Origin: Wagnerdoeblera intermedia
GTDB lineage: Bacteria; Pseudomonadota; Alphaproteobacteria; Rhodobacterales; Rhodobacteraceae
DNA: 64,000 nucleotides
Reading direction: 5' to 3' (one strand)
NCBI RefSeq assembly: GCF_042647465.1
Contig: NZ_JBHRVN010000005.1
Part shown: in pieces, positions 15,290 to 23,216 of the stretch
Layout of the letters: each line of letters opens with the position of its first letter
Numbering within the stretch: position 1 is the stretch's first letter
Notes under the pieces: generated by a model
What the model was told of the DNA's origin: nothing
Databases searched by the model: none
Seen by the model: the letters and a program-made list of their open reading frames with translations, nothing else
Position numbers and translations under genes: made by a program

Positions 15290-15639
15290 TGCTTAGAACT
15301 TGAGGTGCATCGGCGTGTTTCTTCAACCACCCATGCCGTGAGGTTTCGGAACTGAGGCATCCCCTTCGCAAGTCGGAGCAGATCGTATTTCTGTTCTGCG
15401 TCTGACTTCTTCAACCTTTGGGTCAGAAACGCATCAATCTGCTGGACAGAACGGCTTTGTGGATCATTAGTGAGGTGTCTCATACCCGACAGAACCGCGC
15501 CTGCTGAGGGGGCATGTCGGGCCAGTCTGAGCGCCATGCTCAGATCGCGGCACGAGCAGACTTGGTTCACCCATGAGGACAATGCCGCTTCGTGTCGGCG
15601 CTGTTCATTGTACAGAAACATGGCGTGGTGATTGTTCAT
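15277..15639 (-). CDS. small basic hypothetical protein
   Basis: 120 aa, ATG behind CACAGGAGCCAGCT. It starts MNNHHAMFLYNEQRRHEAAL and is helical and Arg/Ser-rich, with no signal peptide or TM segment. It is expressed from its own copy of the shared promoter and leader (15643-15722), which argues for a real plasmid gene. Its last 13 nt overlap the convergent gene at 14852-15289. Confidence 0.6.
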   Translation of the reverse strand: MNNHHAMFLYNEQRRHEAALSSWVNQVCSCRDLSMALRLARHAPSAGAVLSGMRHLTNDPQSRSVQQIDAFLTQRLKKSDAEQKYDLLRLAKGMPQFRNLTAWVVEETRRCTSSSKHQAG

Positions 15640-15725
15640 AGCTGGCTCCTGTGCCTGTCAGGTCAGCCTCTAGCTGACGCTATAATGATATGATTCTGCG
15701 ATTGAGCAATCAACAAAAAACAATC
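15640..15725 (-). promoter_or_regulatory. shared plasmid promoter and leader, copy at 15.7 kb
   Basis: Minus strand: T6G then TTGATT, a 17-bp spacer, TATCAT (with TATAGC just after), an inverted repeat GTCAGC-TAGAG-GCTGAC, then GGCACAGGAGCCAGCT and ATG. The -35/-10 spacing is ideal for a housekeeping sigma factor. Confidence 0.55.
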
Positions 15726-15759
15726 ATATCAACAACTTATTGAATGCTCTTAAACTAAT

Positions 15760-15785
15760 AAGCCGAGGGGTTATCCCTCGGCTTT
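15760..15785 (-). terminator. hairpin terminator after parB-like gene
   Basis: AGCCGAGGG-ATAAC-CCCTCGGCT on the minus strand, 20 bp past the stop of the ParB-like gene, followed by TATTAG. On the plus strand it is followed by TTTGT, so it may work in both directions. Confidence 0.65.
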
Positions 15786-15805
15786 GTCGTGATTTCAGGC
15801 CATGT

Positions 15806-17650
15806 TCAGGCATCTTCCTCCGGCATCCACGCGGCAATCGCTTCCTCTTGGCCTGCACTCAGATTCAGTGCCGCACGGTAAGCAGCATCAGTGAAAAGCC
15901 GTTCCATGGTTTCGGCTTTCCCGCCCTTCTTCTGGTTGGAGAAGGCTGAAAACTCCTTTGTGCCCACGCCATAGCCCGTAAGAAGCGCAAACTGCTCGTC
16001 AATGTAGCTGGCGGGCATCCGTCCCCAGAAGGCCGCTTTCGTGGGGGTCCAGATCGAGCGCGTGTCAACGTCCAAGGCCTTCGTGATGCTGTCGAAGAAC
16101 TCTGTGCCGATACGACCGCCTGACAGCCCGAAATTGGTGTGGATCGTGCGGACTGCTCCGGCCACCAGTGCCTCAATGATTTCGCTTTCAGGCTTTTGGC
16201 AGAACTCTGCAAAGGTGAGTTTCAGATCGTCAGCCATGAAGGATCGCTGCGTGTCGCCTACCAGCACGGGATTTACCGCAAGACCTTCGGTGTCACTCGG
16301 CACATTCTTAGGAGGTTCAATACGCATCCCCAACAATCCCTGCCCGCCTGCTGCACCTGACAGGCTGAAAGCAATGATCGACAATGCCAGTTTGGGGTTT
16401 GCGCAGAGCGCTGTTTGAAAGGCGTGAAGCTTTATCGCCTTGAGATCATCCTTAACGGCTGCTGAGAACTGCGATTTGGGTTTTGCCTTTGCTCCGGTCG
16501 CCGCGCTGAGGTGTCTGATAAAGCCCGCTTCAAGCGCCTGCTCTGCATCCTGGGGGCGTACATACGGCCCGTCAAAGCTGAGGTTGCCGTGCCAGTCTAC
16601 CAAAGCCACAACCCCTGCCAGCGCCCTTTCTGTGGGGCTGTAGATGCGCTGCCGCCGCAGGGCGATCAGTGCATCAAGCTCGGCTTCTTCTGTATCTGAG
16701 CGTCCTTCCGTCTCCCGCAGTTCCTCAAGGCGGTTCTCCTGTTCGTCGGAAAGCTCAACCTGAGTGCCCATGATCTGCGTGTAGCCGTTTTCCCAGCTGC
16801 GGAAGCTGCTTTCCTCGCAGACTTCCACCCATGCCCACTCGCTCTCCTGCTCCTTCGCCGCAGCTTCGAGCTTTGCGGCAAAGAGTTCGTCCAGCAGCAC
16901 GGCATCGTTGAGGTAGATTTCTTCGCCAAAGAGATCCTTTGTGATCTTTCCGCCCGCTGCCTCATAGGCATCGATGCCTACAAATCGAGCCTTACGGTTC
17001 GTATGAGTGACGCTTTCATCAGCCAACCAGCGTCGGATGGTTTCCGGGCTCGTTCGGTGATTTATGGCATGTTGCAGTGCGTCTGCGATCTTCGTTTCAT
17101 CGTCGCTGATGGTGAAGGCTTCGGCTTGCGATAGGTTGATCTTTGCCTCGCGCAAAGCCTCAAGGACCAGCGGATGCAATGAGGCAAGTTTGAGGCGGCG
17201 GTAGACGTGCTGCTCGGTGACTGCGAAGGCGCTGGCAATCTCCGTGACGCTGGCACCTTTCTCGCGCATCCGGCCATAAGCCGTGATCTCCTGATGGGGT
17301 GACATGTCCTCTCGGGCCACGTTTTCAGCAACCCCCCAAAGGAGCGCGGTTTCCTCGTCCGGCGCGATCATAACCGGAACTTGGCCGAGGTCCGCCCGCT
17401 GGCGCACCGCGATCTGCAATGCAGCAAGCCTGCGGCCACCGAACACAATAGCCACTTTCCCTTCCTCGTCTTTCACGCCGCCGAGGTTCTGCATCAGGCC
17501 GCAAGATACGAGGCTTTCAGCCAGAAGCTCGATGCTCTCCGCGTCGTGGTTCTGGCGCGGGTTGAGCGGTGAGAGGTAGAGTTTGGAGAGATCGATGATC
17601 TCAGAGGTCGCGGGAAAATCGAAGGAAGGAAAAGCGACTACCGTGTTCAT
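15806..17650 (-). CDS. ParB-like nuclease/partition-family protein
   Basis: 614 aa. Residues ~18-110 form the ParB N-terminal domain: LYLSPLNPRQNHD, the box GGRRLAALQ (GERR-like), and ENVAREDMSPHQEITAYGRM. Residues ~125-215 form the HTH (VTEIASAFAVTEQHVYRRLK). Residues ~270-600 are a long extension (ENRLEELRETEGRSDTEEAE, then a helical tail) seen in plasmid ParB-like proteins of alphaproteobacteria, about twice the size of chromosomal ParB. GGRR in place of GERR affects the CTP-binding box and may change activity. No parA lies next to it, so a role in regulation or nucleoid association is as likely as partition. ATG follows AGGAGCTGAAA in the shared leader. Confidence 0.8.
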   Translation of the reverse strand: MNTVVAFPSFDFPATSEIIDLSKLYLSPLNPRQNHDAESIELLAESLVSCGLMQNLGGVKDEEGKVAIVFGGRRLAALQIAVRQRADLGQVPVMIAPDEETALLWGVAENVAREDMSPHQEITAYGRMREKGASVTEIASAFAVTEQHVYRRLKLASLHPLVLEALREAKINLSQAEAFTISDDETKIADALQHAINHRTSPETIRRWLADESVTHTNRKARFVGIDAYEAAGGKITKDLFGEEIYLNDAVLLDELFAAKLEAAAKEQESEWAWVEVCEESSFRSWENGYTQIMGTQVELSDEQENRLEELRETEGRSDTEEAELDALIALRRQRIYSPTERALAGVVALVDWHGNLSFDGPYVRPQDAEQALEAGFIRHLSAATGAKAKPKSQFSAAVKDDLKAIKLHAFQTALCANPKLALSIIAFSLSGAAGGQGLLGMRIEPPKNVPSDTEGLAVNPVLVGDTQRSFMADDLKLTFAEFCQKPESEIIEALVAGAVRTIHTNFGLSGGRIGTEFFDSITKALDVDTRSIWTPTKAAFWGRMPASYIDEQFALLTGYGVGTKEFSAFSNQKKGGKAETMERLFTDAAYRAALNLSAGQEEAIAAWMPEEDA

Positions 17651-17954
17651 TTTCAGCTCCTGTGCTGTTGCGGCGGCCTATAGCTGCCATGCACTCAGAT
17701 TAGCTTTTCTGCGCCCCCCCGATCAACAAAAAAAAGACCCATGAACCGCACTAAATCACTGTTTTTATTATATAAAATCTCCTTTTGCTCGATATATCAA
17801 AAGGAACCTCCTTAAATTTAAAAATGGGAAAAATTCTATCGTTGAAGAAGGTTGCGGCGCGTTGTCAGAGAGTTAGAAAAAACCCTGTGGCACCAAGGAC
17901 TTTGTTTTCCCGCGCGTCTAATCTGGACTTCAAGCACTAGTGTCAGGACAGCTC
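17651..17954. other. divergent intergenic region: shared promoter for parB-like gene
   Basis: Minus strand toward 17650: T8G then TTGATC, a 17-bp spacer, CTAATC, CTATAGGCCGCC, and CAGCACAGGAGCTG. The part from 17745 to 17930 is AT-rich with T and A tracts and no clear ORF. It should hold the promoter of the secreted-protein gene at 17955, which I could not define. Confidence 0.5.
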
Positions 17955-18542
17955 ATGACCCGTAACATCTGCCTCTCCTATCTCACCTGCGTTGGTCTGA
18001 TAGCCTCCACCTTCTCGGCTGCGGACGCAGCCGATGCGGTGCGCTATGACTGTGAGCGTCTGGGCAAAACGATAGGGTCTCCTGTTACGGAAATGACTGC
18101 GGCTGCTGACGAGGGGTGGCAACACGCTCCTGATGAGGCTCGCCTGGTCTGCACATGGTACACTCAGCCCGCTGCAAAAGTGGTTGATGGTCAGCCTTTG
18201 GTCACTGAGGAGTGGTCTGACGTAGGAGCGCTGAGTGCTCAGGTGGCCGTGTCTGATGAACCTCTCACACAAGACGCGGCAGCCATGATGAACATTGCGC
18301 ATGAGCTACCGCTTGAGCTTGCTGGTCAGTTTGATGGGGCATGGATCATGTCGCTGAAAAATCCCGTATATTCGGAACTTCTGGGCATAATGGCCCCGCA
18401 AGTCATCTACGACGATCTGGCTGTAAGCGTTGCGTATGGGAACGGGTTTGCTTCGCCTAAAAACACCGGAAGCGCCTTAACCGTTGGCTGGTCTGTCGAA
18501 ACGGCTTTGAAAATACTGAAAGAAGTAGCCGCCTTACGATAA
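17955..18542 (+). CDS. secreted hypothetical protein
   Basis: 195 aa. ATG 17955 is chosen over the upstream GTG at 17940 because AGGA lies 8 nt before it. A signal peptide is clear (MTRNICLSYLTCVGLIASTF, cleavage after ADA), so the product is periplasmic. The mature part has two Cys (VRYDCERLG, ARLVCTWYT) that could pair. No domain recognised. Base use resembles the surrounding plasmid genes. Confidence 0.6.
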   Translation: MTRNICLSYLTCVGLIASTFSAADAADAVRYDCERLGKTIGSPVTEMTAAADEGWQHAPDEARLVCTWYTQPAAKVVDGQPLVTEEWSDVGALSAQVAVSDEPLTQDAAAMMNIAHELPLELAGQFDGAWIMSLKNPVYSELLGIMAPQVIYDDLAVSVAYGNGFASPKNTGSALTVGWSVETALKILKEVAALR

Positions 18543-18842
18543 TCCATTTGTAATATTGCAAGGGAATGAAAATCGCCTGCCTTTTAGGTGGCAGACCAGA
18601 AGTGGAAGTCAAAAGATCTGGAGATCTGACGAATATGATTATTCATTTGAAAGCTAAGATGGATGAAAAAGGTTTATGAGAATACTATGGGCAATTCCTA
18701 TCTGGCGGCTCGTCTTTAAGCCACTCTGTTAAATATTGGAGTATTGGGAGTCCTTGCTTTCGGAACTTAACACGACCCATAAAAGGGAAGTTGCTATATT
18801 TGCCTAAGACATTTAGCGGCAGGTTATCATCCTGCCGCTAAT
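18543..18842. other. gene-free spacer with hairpin
   Basis: AT-rich, no ORF supported. The right end holds a perfect inverted repeat, TTAGCGGCAGG-TTATCAT-CCTGCCGCTAA at 18813-18841, directly after the stop of the Y-family polymerase gene. It lacks a T run on the minus strand but is well placed to end that transcript. Confidence 0.55.
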
Positions 18843-20051
18843 TCAGCCTCTCTCGAAGAAACCATAGTGCGGACGATTAACCCCTACAGAAATCGTGTCC
18901 GGGCCGAACCGCATATTGATCTGGTCCAGAGCGGCCGACACGATCTCAGCCTTTGTTCGTTCTGCAGGCTTCAGTGGCCTGAGCAAGTCACCTGTACGGT
19001 CCTCGATCATGCCTACTTTGCTCAGGTTGACGCTGATGCTGGCAAGCTTCCGGCCGCGTATTGATGGCCACGCGAGCCGCCAGAGGGCCTTGTGGTGGGC
19101 AAGCATGTCATGCGTTGCCTGACTAGCCTCGCACCGGATGGATCTTCCCCAAGATGAGCCATCCGAAAACCTCATGGAGAGGCTGAATTCAGAGGCTACA
19201 CGGCCATCTCCCCTGAGCCGTCCTGTCGCCTTCTCCACCAGCCAACGCCCCACCAGATAGGCCTCTTTGGGTGCCCTGAAGTCTGGGGAAAGCACCTTTG
19301 AGCTGCCATAGCCGCCGCGCTCAGTTTTAGGAAGCTCCACTTGTTCGCCCTGGAGGGCGCGCACAAAGCGTTCTCCTTCGATCGAGCCCCAGACAGCGCG
19401 GGCATGGCGCGGGTCCATATGGTAGAGCTGGGAAATTGAAGTAATGCCTGCCGCTGCAAGCTTGCGCATCGTGCCTGTCGATATGCCCGGAAGATCGTCG
19501 GGCTTAAGATGAGCAACCGCATCAGGCATATTGCGCGCCCAGAGGTGCTTGCAGCCATCAGGCTTTTCCAATTTCCCGGCAATCTTAGCGAGGAGGTGGT
19601 TGCTCCCCAGGCCCGCGGAGAACCTAAGGCTTGCGCCGATTTGTCCATAGACGGCCTCTTTAAGGCGCTGCACAAGCGCATAGGCCTCGCTCACATTCTC
19701 CGTCGGCGCCGGCAGGCGTAACTGGAACTCATCAACACTTCTCACGCGCTCCAGTTCGCAGATCTCATCCAGGACCGAGGCAATGCGGAGGTTCATCCGA
19801 AGGTAAAGTTTGTGGCGCGAAGGAAGCAGGATGATGTCTGGGCAGAGGCGTTTGGCGTCGCTGACCAAAGTGCCTGTCTTGATGCCATAGGCTTTTGCTT
19901 CGTAGCTCGCTGCGACCAGCGCACCGGCAGTGGACCCCTCAACGGCCGTGATACCAACAGGCCGTCCTCTCAGTTCGGGGTTAAAGTGCTGTTCTACAGA
20001 GCTAAAGAACGAGTTCATGTCTATGTAGAGCGTGGTGAGTGGGCGGTTCAT
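18843..20051 (-). CDS. Y-family DNA polymerase (UmuC/DinB-like)
   Basis: 402 aa. Palm motif YIDMNSFFSSVEQHF with the first metal-binding Asp (residues ~9-23). Catalytic block RVRSVDEFQL (residues ~103-113) keeps the Asp-Glu pair of SIDE-type motifs. HhH region DLPGISTGTMRKLAAAGI. A little-finger domain fills residues ~240-370. It performs error-prone translesion synthesis on damaged DNA. It is a stand-alone gene without umuD in the window. A LexA-type box lies 32 bp upstream, so it should be SOS-induced, and plasmid copies often help DNA survive transfer. A hairpin follows the stop. Confidence 0.9.
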   Translation of the reverse strand: MNRPLTTLYIDMNSFFSSVEQHFNPELRGRPVGITAVEGSTAGALVAASYEAKAYGIKTGTLVSDAKRLCPDIILLPSRHKLYLRMNLRIASVLDEICELERVRSVDEFQLRLPAPTENVSEAYALVQRLKEAVYGQIGASLRFSAGLGSNHLLAKIAGKLEKPDGCKHLWARNMPDAVAHLKPDDLPGISTGTMRKLAAAGITSISQLYHMDPRHARAVWGSIEGERFVRALQGEQVELPKTERGGYGSSKVLSPDFRAPKEAYLVGRWLVEKATGRLRGDGRVASEFSLSMRFSDGSSWGRSIRCEASQATHDMLAHHKALWRLAWPSIRGRKLASISVNLSKVGMIEDRTGDLLRPLKPAERTKAEIVSAALDQINMRFGPDTISVGVNRPHYGFFERG

Positions 20052-20082
20052 CTTGCAGAACTCTTTTAGTTTCCTTGAAACT

Positions 20083-20097
20083 GTTCTATCTTTGTTC
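20083..20097. promoter_or_regulatory. LexA (SOS) box, GTTC-N7-GTTC
   Basis: GTTC-TATCTTT-GTTC at 20083-20097 matches the alphaproteobacterial LexA direct repeat. It lies between the divergent starts at 20051 (polymerase) and 20122 (small protein) and can control both. Confidence 0.75.
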
Positions 20098-20121
20098 TGG
20101 TGTTTGTTGAAGAGGGCTTAG

Positions 20122-20439
20122 ATGCGCCGGGATGATGTATTCAAGAATGTGGCCTTCGGCGGTGCATGGTCCGAACGGATTGTAGGTGTCGAGCGCCGTC
20201 AGGGGGCATTAAAACGCCTGAAGAATGCCCTCAGTGAAACAGCGGAAACGGATCTGCGGAATGATCAGGATCTCGCTGAGGCAGTAGTCCTCGCAACGAG
20301 GGGCACGCCAAAAGCAGAGATGCTTCAGAATGCGTGGCGGAAAGCTCTGGATAAAGAAATTGCGGCCCACCGATATACGGAATTGGGCCGCATTTACAGA
20401 CTCATTGAAGCTGCGGTTGGTACAGCTGCTAAATTCTGA
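20122..20439 (+). CDS. small hypothetical protein, divergent from SOS polymerase
   Basis: 105 aa, ATG behind AGAGGG. Charged and helical (RRQGALKRLKNALSETAETD), with no membrane segment or known domain. Its start is 25 bp from the LexA box shared with the polymerase gene, so it may be an SOS-induced partner. The coding sequence ends 5 bp before the IS1380-type left end, so it is intact but close to the insertion. Confidence 0.55.
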   Translation: MRRDDVFKNVAFGGAWSERIVGVERRQGALKRLKNALSETAETDLRNDQDLAEAVVLATRGTPKAEMLQNAWRKALDKEIAAHRYTELGRIYRLIEAAVGTAAKF

Positions 20440-20444
20440 GTTAA

Positions 20445-20926
20445 CCCACATTTCCCAAGTAAGGCGCTGATTTCGCTGTCCTGACCATTATATTTCCTAT
20501 ATAAAACATGGTGTTGAAGGCTGCGAGGGGCGCGTTTCATGGATCACCCAGAGGGTGCGGGCTTGCAACGGGCAGATCGGGTGGATTTCGACCCTCGCGT
20601 GCGGCTGGAATTTCGCGGCACGCAGCTCAGTTCCGACGGCGGCCTTCTGGTGATGCGCGAGCTTGATGACGCGCTCGGGTTGTCCGATTTGGCGTCAGCG
20701 GCGCTGCGCGATCCACGCTCAAACTGAACGAAAGCGGCTGGACAGATCTGTCCGCTGCGCTGAAAAACGCCGCCCCTGGGCAAGGAAACAGCGGCTTCGC
20801 GGTCTGATCCGTCCAGATCCAGCAGTCTGCGCGACCGCAGGTGCCGCTTGCGGCAGAAAATCCTTGTCTAGCGCTCGGATACAGGCGATCTTCACCTCAA
20901 ACGACACGCCACTTGGGGAATGCAGG
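20445..20926 (+). mobile_element. IS1380-family deletion derivative (MITE-like)
   Basis: Both ends match the full element at 25503-27173: left CCCACATTTCCCAAGT, right ACTTGGGGAATGCAGG. The inner ~1.2 kb is missing. The left arm keeps the first ~57 codons of the transposase (20539-20712), then jumps to the right arm at the shared hexamer CGCGAT, present at both break sites in the full copy. It cannot move itself but keeps both ends, so the full copy could act on it in trans. No matching target duplication is visible (GTTAA left, AGCAG right), which suggests later recombination. Confidence 0.85.
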
Positions 20927-20939
20927 AGCAGGATTACTG

Positions 20940-21209
20940 ATGCCCCCGGCCTTCATCGGCTTTCTGGTTCTGCAGGGCCTGGTATTTCTGCTCTGGGCCG
21001 CCCTTGCCTTCCGCTTTCTCTTCACCATCCGCGCCGAGGCGGTGGCACGAACCGGAACCCAATGGCCCGGCCCCCTGACGACCCTGCAGATATTTCGCGA
21101 CGCCTTGCGCGACCCCCGCCACGCCATCACCCGGCGGCGCCTCCTGATCCTCACGCTGCTGCTTCTGGGCATGACCGCAGGTTTTGCCTGGCAGGCACCT
21201 CACCGATGA
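20940..21209 (+). CDS. small membrane protein in captured chromosomal segment
   Basis: 89 aa, ATG 20940 just past the IS right end. Two membrane segments: GFLVLQGLVFLLWAALAF near the start and LLILTLLLLGMTAGFAW near the end. Function unknown. It lies directly upstream of the 59-aa gene and the udg fragment on the same strand and looks like a piece of a Rhodobacterales chromosomal operon. Confidence 0.6.
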   Translation: MPPAFIGFLVLQGLVFLLWAALAFRFLFTIRAEAVARTGTQWPGPLTTLQIFRDALRDPRHAITRRRLLILTLLLLGMTAGFAWQAPHR

Positions 21210-21230
21210 CAAACACATGCGGAGAGACCA

Positions 21231-21410
21231 ATGTCCCCTGACAGACTCACACCCCTGATCTTCCTCGCTGCAGTTCTGATCGTGGTCGCAGGGATTTCGA
21301 TCACCATCTACGCGCTGACCCGCAAGGGCGGAAAGCCCGGGCCCGGCAAACGCAACAAGGGTCGCGAAGGCAAACGGATGCTGAACCCCAAGACCGGCAC
21401 GTTCCACTAG
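21231..21410 (+). CDS. 59-aa single-pass membrane protein with basic tail
   Basis: ATG 21231 behind GGAGAGACC. One membrane helix (IFLAAVLIVVAGISITIYAL) is followed by a Gly/Lys/Arg-rich tail (RKGGKPGPGKRNKGREGKR). Too short for the usual ORF cut-off, but the start site, spacing from the previous gene (21 bp) and composition support it. Function unknown. Confidence 0.6.
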   Translation: MSPDRLTPLIFLAAVLIVVAGISITIYALTRKGGKPGPGKRNKGREGKRMLNPKTGTFH

Positions 21411-21455
21411 GCGGGGCCCTTCGCTTGCTCGCCATCGCGCGCTAATCTGCCGGCG

Positions 21456-21596
21456 ATGGAATCAGCCCTGACATATGAACAGGCCCTCGCGGCCCTGCGC
21501 TGGCAGGTCGAGATGGGCATCACCGCCGCGATCGGCGAGGAACCCCTCGACCGTTACGCGCTCAAACGACACGCCACTTGGGGAATGCAGGCATAA
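21456..21596 (+). pseudogene. uracil-DNA glycosylase gene, 5' fragment
   Basis: The first ~35 codons (MESALTYEQALAALRWQVEM, then EEPLDRYA) look like the N-terminus of the family-4 type uracil-DNA glycosylase common in Rhodobacterales. At ~21562 the frame runs into an IS1380 right end and stops at 21596. None of the catalytic motifs remain. Assignment is from N-terminal resemblance only. Confidence 0.5.
21563..21591 (+). mobile_element. lone IS1380-type right end
   Basis: About 29 bp (TCAAACGACACGCC then ACTTGGGGAATGCAGG) are identical to the right terminus of the two longer copies. It cuts the udg gene on its left and touches the ABC-transporter segment on its right. It marks a breakpoint where one element end was kept and the rest lost. 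Confidence 0.8.
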
Positions 21597-21636
21597 GGGC
21601 AAAGGAACATTTAATGGGTTTGCGACTCCGCTTTTA

Positions 21637-22440
21637 TCAGCGCCAGTTCAGGAAACGTTTTTCAACCTGACCGATCAGAAAGCTGACCCCAAGCCCCATC
21701 AGCGACAGGATCGTCACCCCGGCAAAAAGCTTTTCAAGATCATAAAGCGACCCTGCCTCAAGGATATATGAGCCGATTCCATAGCGTGCGCCCAGCATTT
21801 CTGCCGCAACCAGCAGGATAATCGCGATGGAAACCGAGACCCGCAGCCCCGAGAGAATGGCCGGAAATGCCCCGGGCAGCACGATTTTTCGCACGATGGC
21901 CCACCAGCCCATCCCGAAACTCTGCCCCATCCGGATCAGAGACCGGTCGACGTTATCCACCGCGCCATAGGTGGCCACCACCGTCGGTGTGAAAGTGCCA
22001 AAGGCAATCAGTGCGTATTTCGAAGTTTCATCAATTCCGAACCAGATCACGAAAAGCGGCAGAAGCGCGATCTTCGGAATCGGGAAAAGCGCCGCCACCA
22101 GGGGCACCAGCCCCGCGCGGATATAGCTGAAAAGCCCGATCAGAACGCCCAGTGCGACGCCGGTCATGATGCCGAGAAACCCACCCACGGCCAGCCGCTC
22201 AAGCGATGGCAGCAGGTGCTTCCACAGCAGGCCGCTTTCGCCAAGCCGCCAGAGCGTGTTGAAAACCGCAGAGGGCCGCGGCAGGGTCAGCGCCGAAATC
22301 CAGCCCTGCCGGGTGCCCAGTTCTGCGATCAGCAAAAGCAGCACAAACAACGCGATCGCCACACCGCGCACCGGCACCGGCGCAAAGCCGCCGCCGCGAA
22401 AGGGCACAGGACGCACGCCGCGAAAATCTTTCTCAGCCAT
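21637..22440 (-). CDS. ABC transporter permease (sulfonate/taurine/nitrate type)
   Basis: 267 aa from ATG 22440, overlapping the ATPase gene by 8 nt. Six predicted membrane helices, including VAIALFVLLLLIAELGT and ISIAIILLVAAEMLGARYG. The EAA-type loop MGWWAIVRKIVLPGAFPAIL, which contacts the ATPase, is present. This is the SsuC/TauC family that moves small organic or inorganic anions across the inner membrane. Third gene of the binding protein, ATPase, permease operon. The substrate cannot be told from the permease. Confidence 0.9.
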   Translation of the reverse strand: MAEKDFRGVRPVPFRGGGFAPVPVRGVAIALFVLLLLIAELGTRQGWISALTLPRPSAVFNTLWRLGESGLLWKHLLPSLERLAVGGFLGIMTGVALGVLIGLFSYIRAGLVPLVAALFPIPKIALLPLFVIWFGIDETSKYALIAFGTFTPTVVATYGAVDNVDRSLIRMGQSFGMGWWAIVRKIVLPGAFPAILSGLRVSVSIAIILLVAAEMLGARYGIGSYILEAGSLYDLEKLFAGVTILSLMGLGVSFLIGQVEKRFLNWR

Positions 22441-23200
22441 CAATCAGTTCCAGGTCAGCAGCCAGCGCCTCATCGCGCATCAGATCCCAAAGTTCAGCCT
22501 GCCGCGCTTCAAGCACCGGATGGCCTGCACGACGTTCAGCAAGTGGGATATCAATGTCGACAATCTGACGGATCTGCCCCGGCCTGCGTGACAGAACCAC
22601 CACACGGTGGCCAAGGCGCACGGCCTCATTGAGGTTATGGGTCACATAAACCGCCGTGAAAGGTTTGCGCGTCCAGAGGCTGACCAGATCATCCATCAGC
22701 AGTTCACGCGTCTGGCTGTCGAGCGCTGAAAGCGGCTCATCCATCAGCATGACAGCCGGACGAACGGCCAGCGCACGCGCAATGGCCACCCGCTGGCGCA
22801 TGCCCCCCGAAAGCTGCTTCGGCAGCGCTTTGCGAAAATCACTCAGCCGCGTGCGGGCGAGAACATCGGTGATAATTTCATCCTGCTCCCGCCGGCTGAG
22901 CGCGTGATGCTCCAGCACAAGGCGAATATTGCCTTCCACGCTGCGCCAGGGCAGCAGCGCGAAATGCTGAAACACATAAGTGAGCGGATTCAGCGTCCCG
23001 GCAGGCGGCGCGCCGATCTGCAGCACCTCGCCCGAAGTGGGCTTCTCAAGCCCGCCCAAAAAACGCAGAAGCGTCGATTTTCCACAGCCCGAAGGCCCGA
23101 TCAGGCAGAGGATCTGCCCCTGCGGTATGTCCAGCGAAATGTCACGCAGAACCTCGACCGGGCCATAGGAATGGCCCACCTTACGCAGTTGCAGATCCAT
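22433..23200 (-). CDS. ABC transporter ATPase (SsuB/TauB type)
   Basis: 255 aa. Walker A GPSGCGKSTLLRFLGGL, Q-loop YVFQHFALLPW, signature LSGGMRQRVAIARALAVRP, Walker B VMLMDEPLSALD, H-loop VYVTHNLNEAV. It drives uptake through the adjacent permease. 16 bp follow the binding-protein stop. All catalytic motifs are intact, so the transporter appears functional despite its capture between IS ends. Confidence 0.93.
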   Translation of the reverse strand: MDLQLRKVGHSYGPVEVLRDISLDIPQGQILCLIGPSGCGKSTLLRFLGGLEKPTSGEVLQIGAPPAGTLNPLTYVFQHFALLPWRSVEGNIRLVLEHHALSRREQDEIITDVLARTRLSDFRKALPKQLSGGMRQRVAIARALAVRPAVMLMDEPLSALDSQTRELLMDDLVSLWTRKPFTAVYVTHNLNEAVRLGHRVVVLSRRPGQIRQIVDIDIPLAERRAGHPVLEARQAELWDLMRDEALAADLELIDG

Positions 23201-23216
23201 CCGTCTCCGTCTCCGC

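Noticed and set aside
20663..21241. 192-codon plus-strand frame across the IS1380 derivative
   Set aside because: It runs through the IS joint and the next gene in a shifted frame, so it is a product of the junction.
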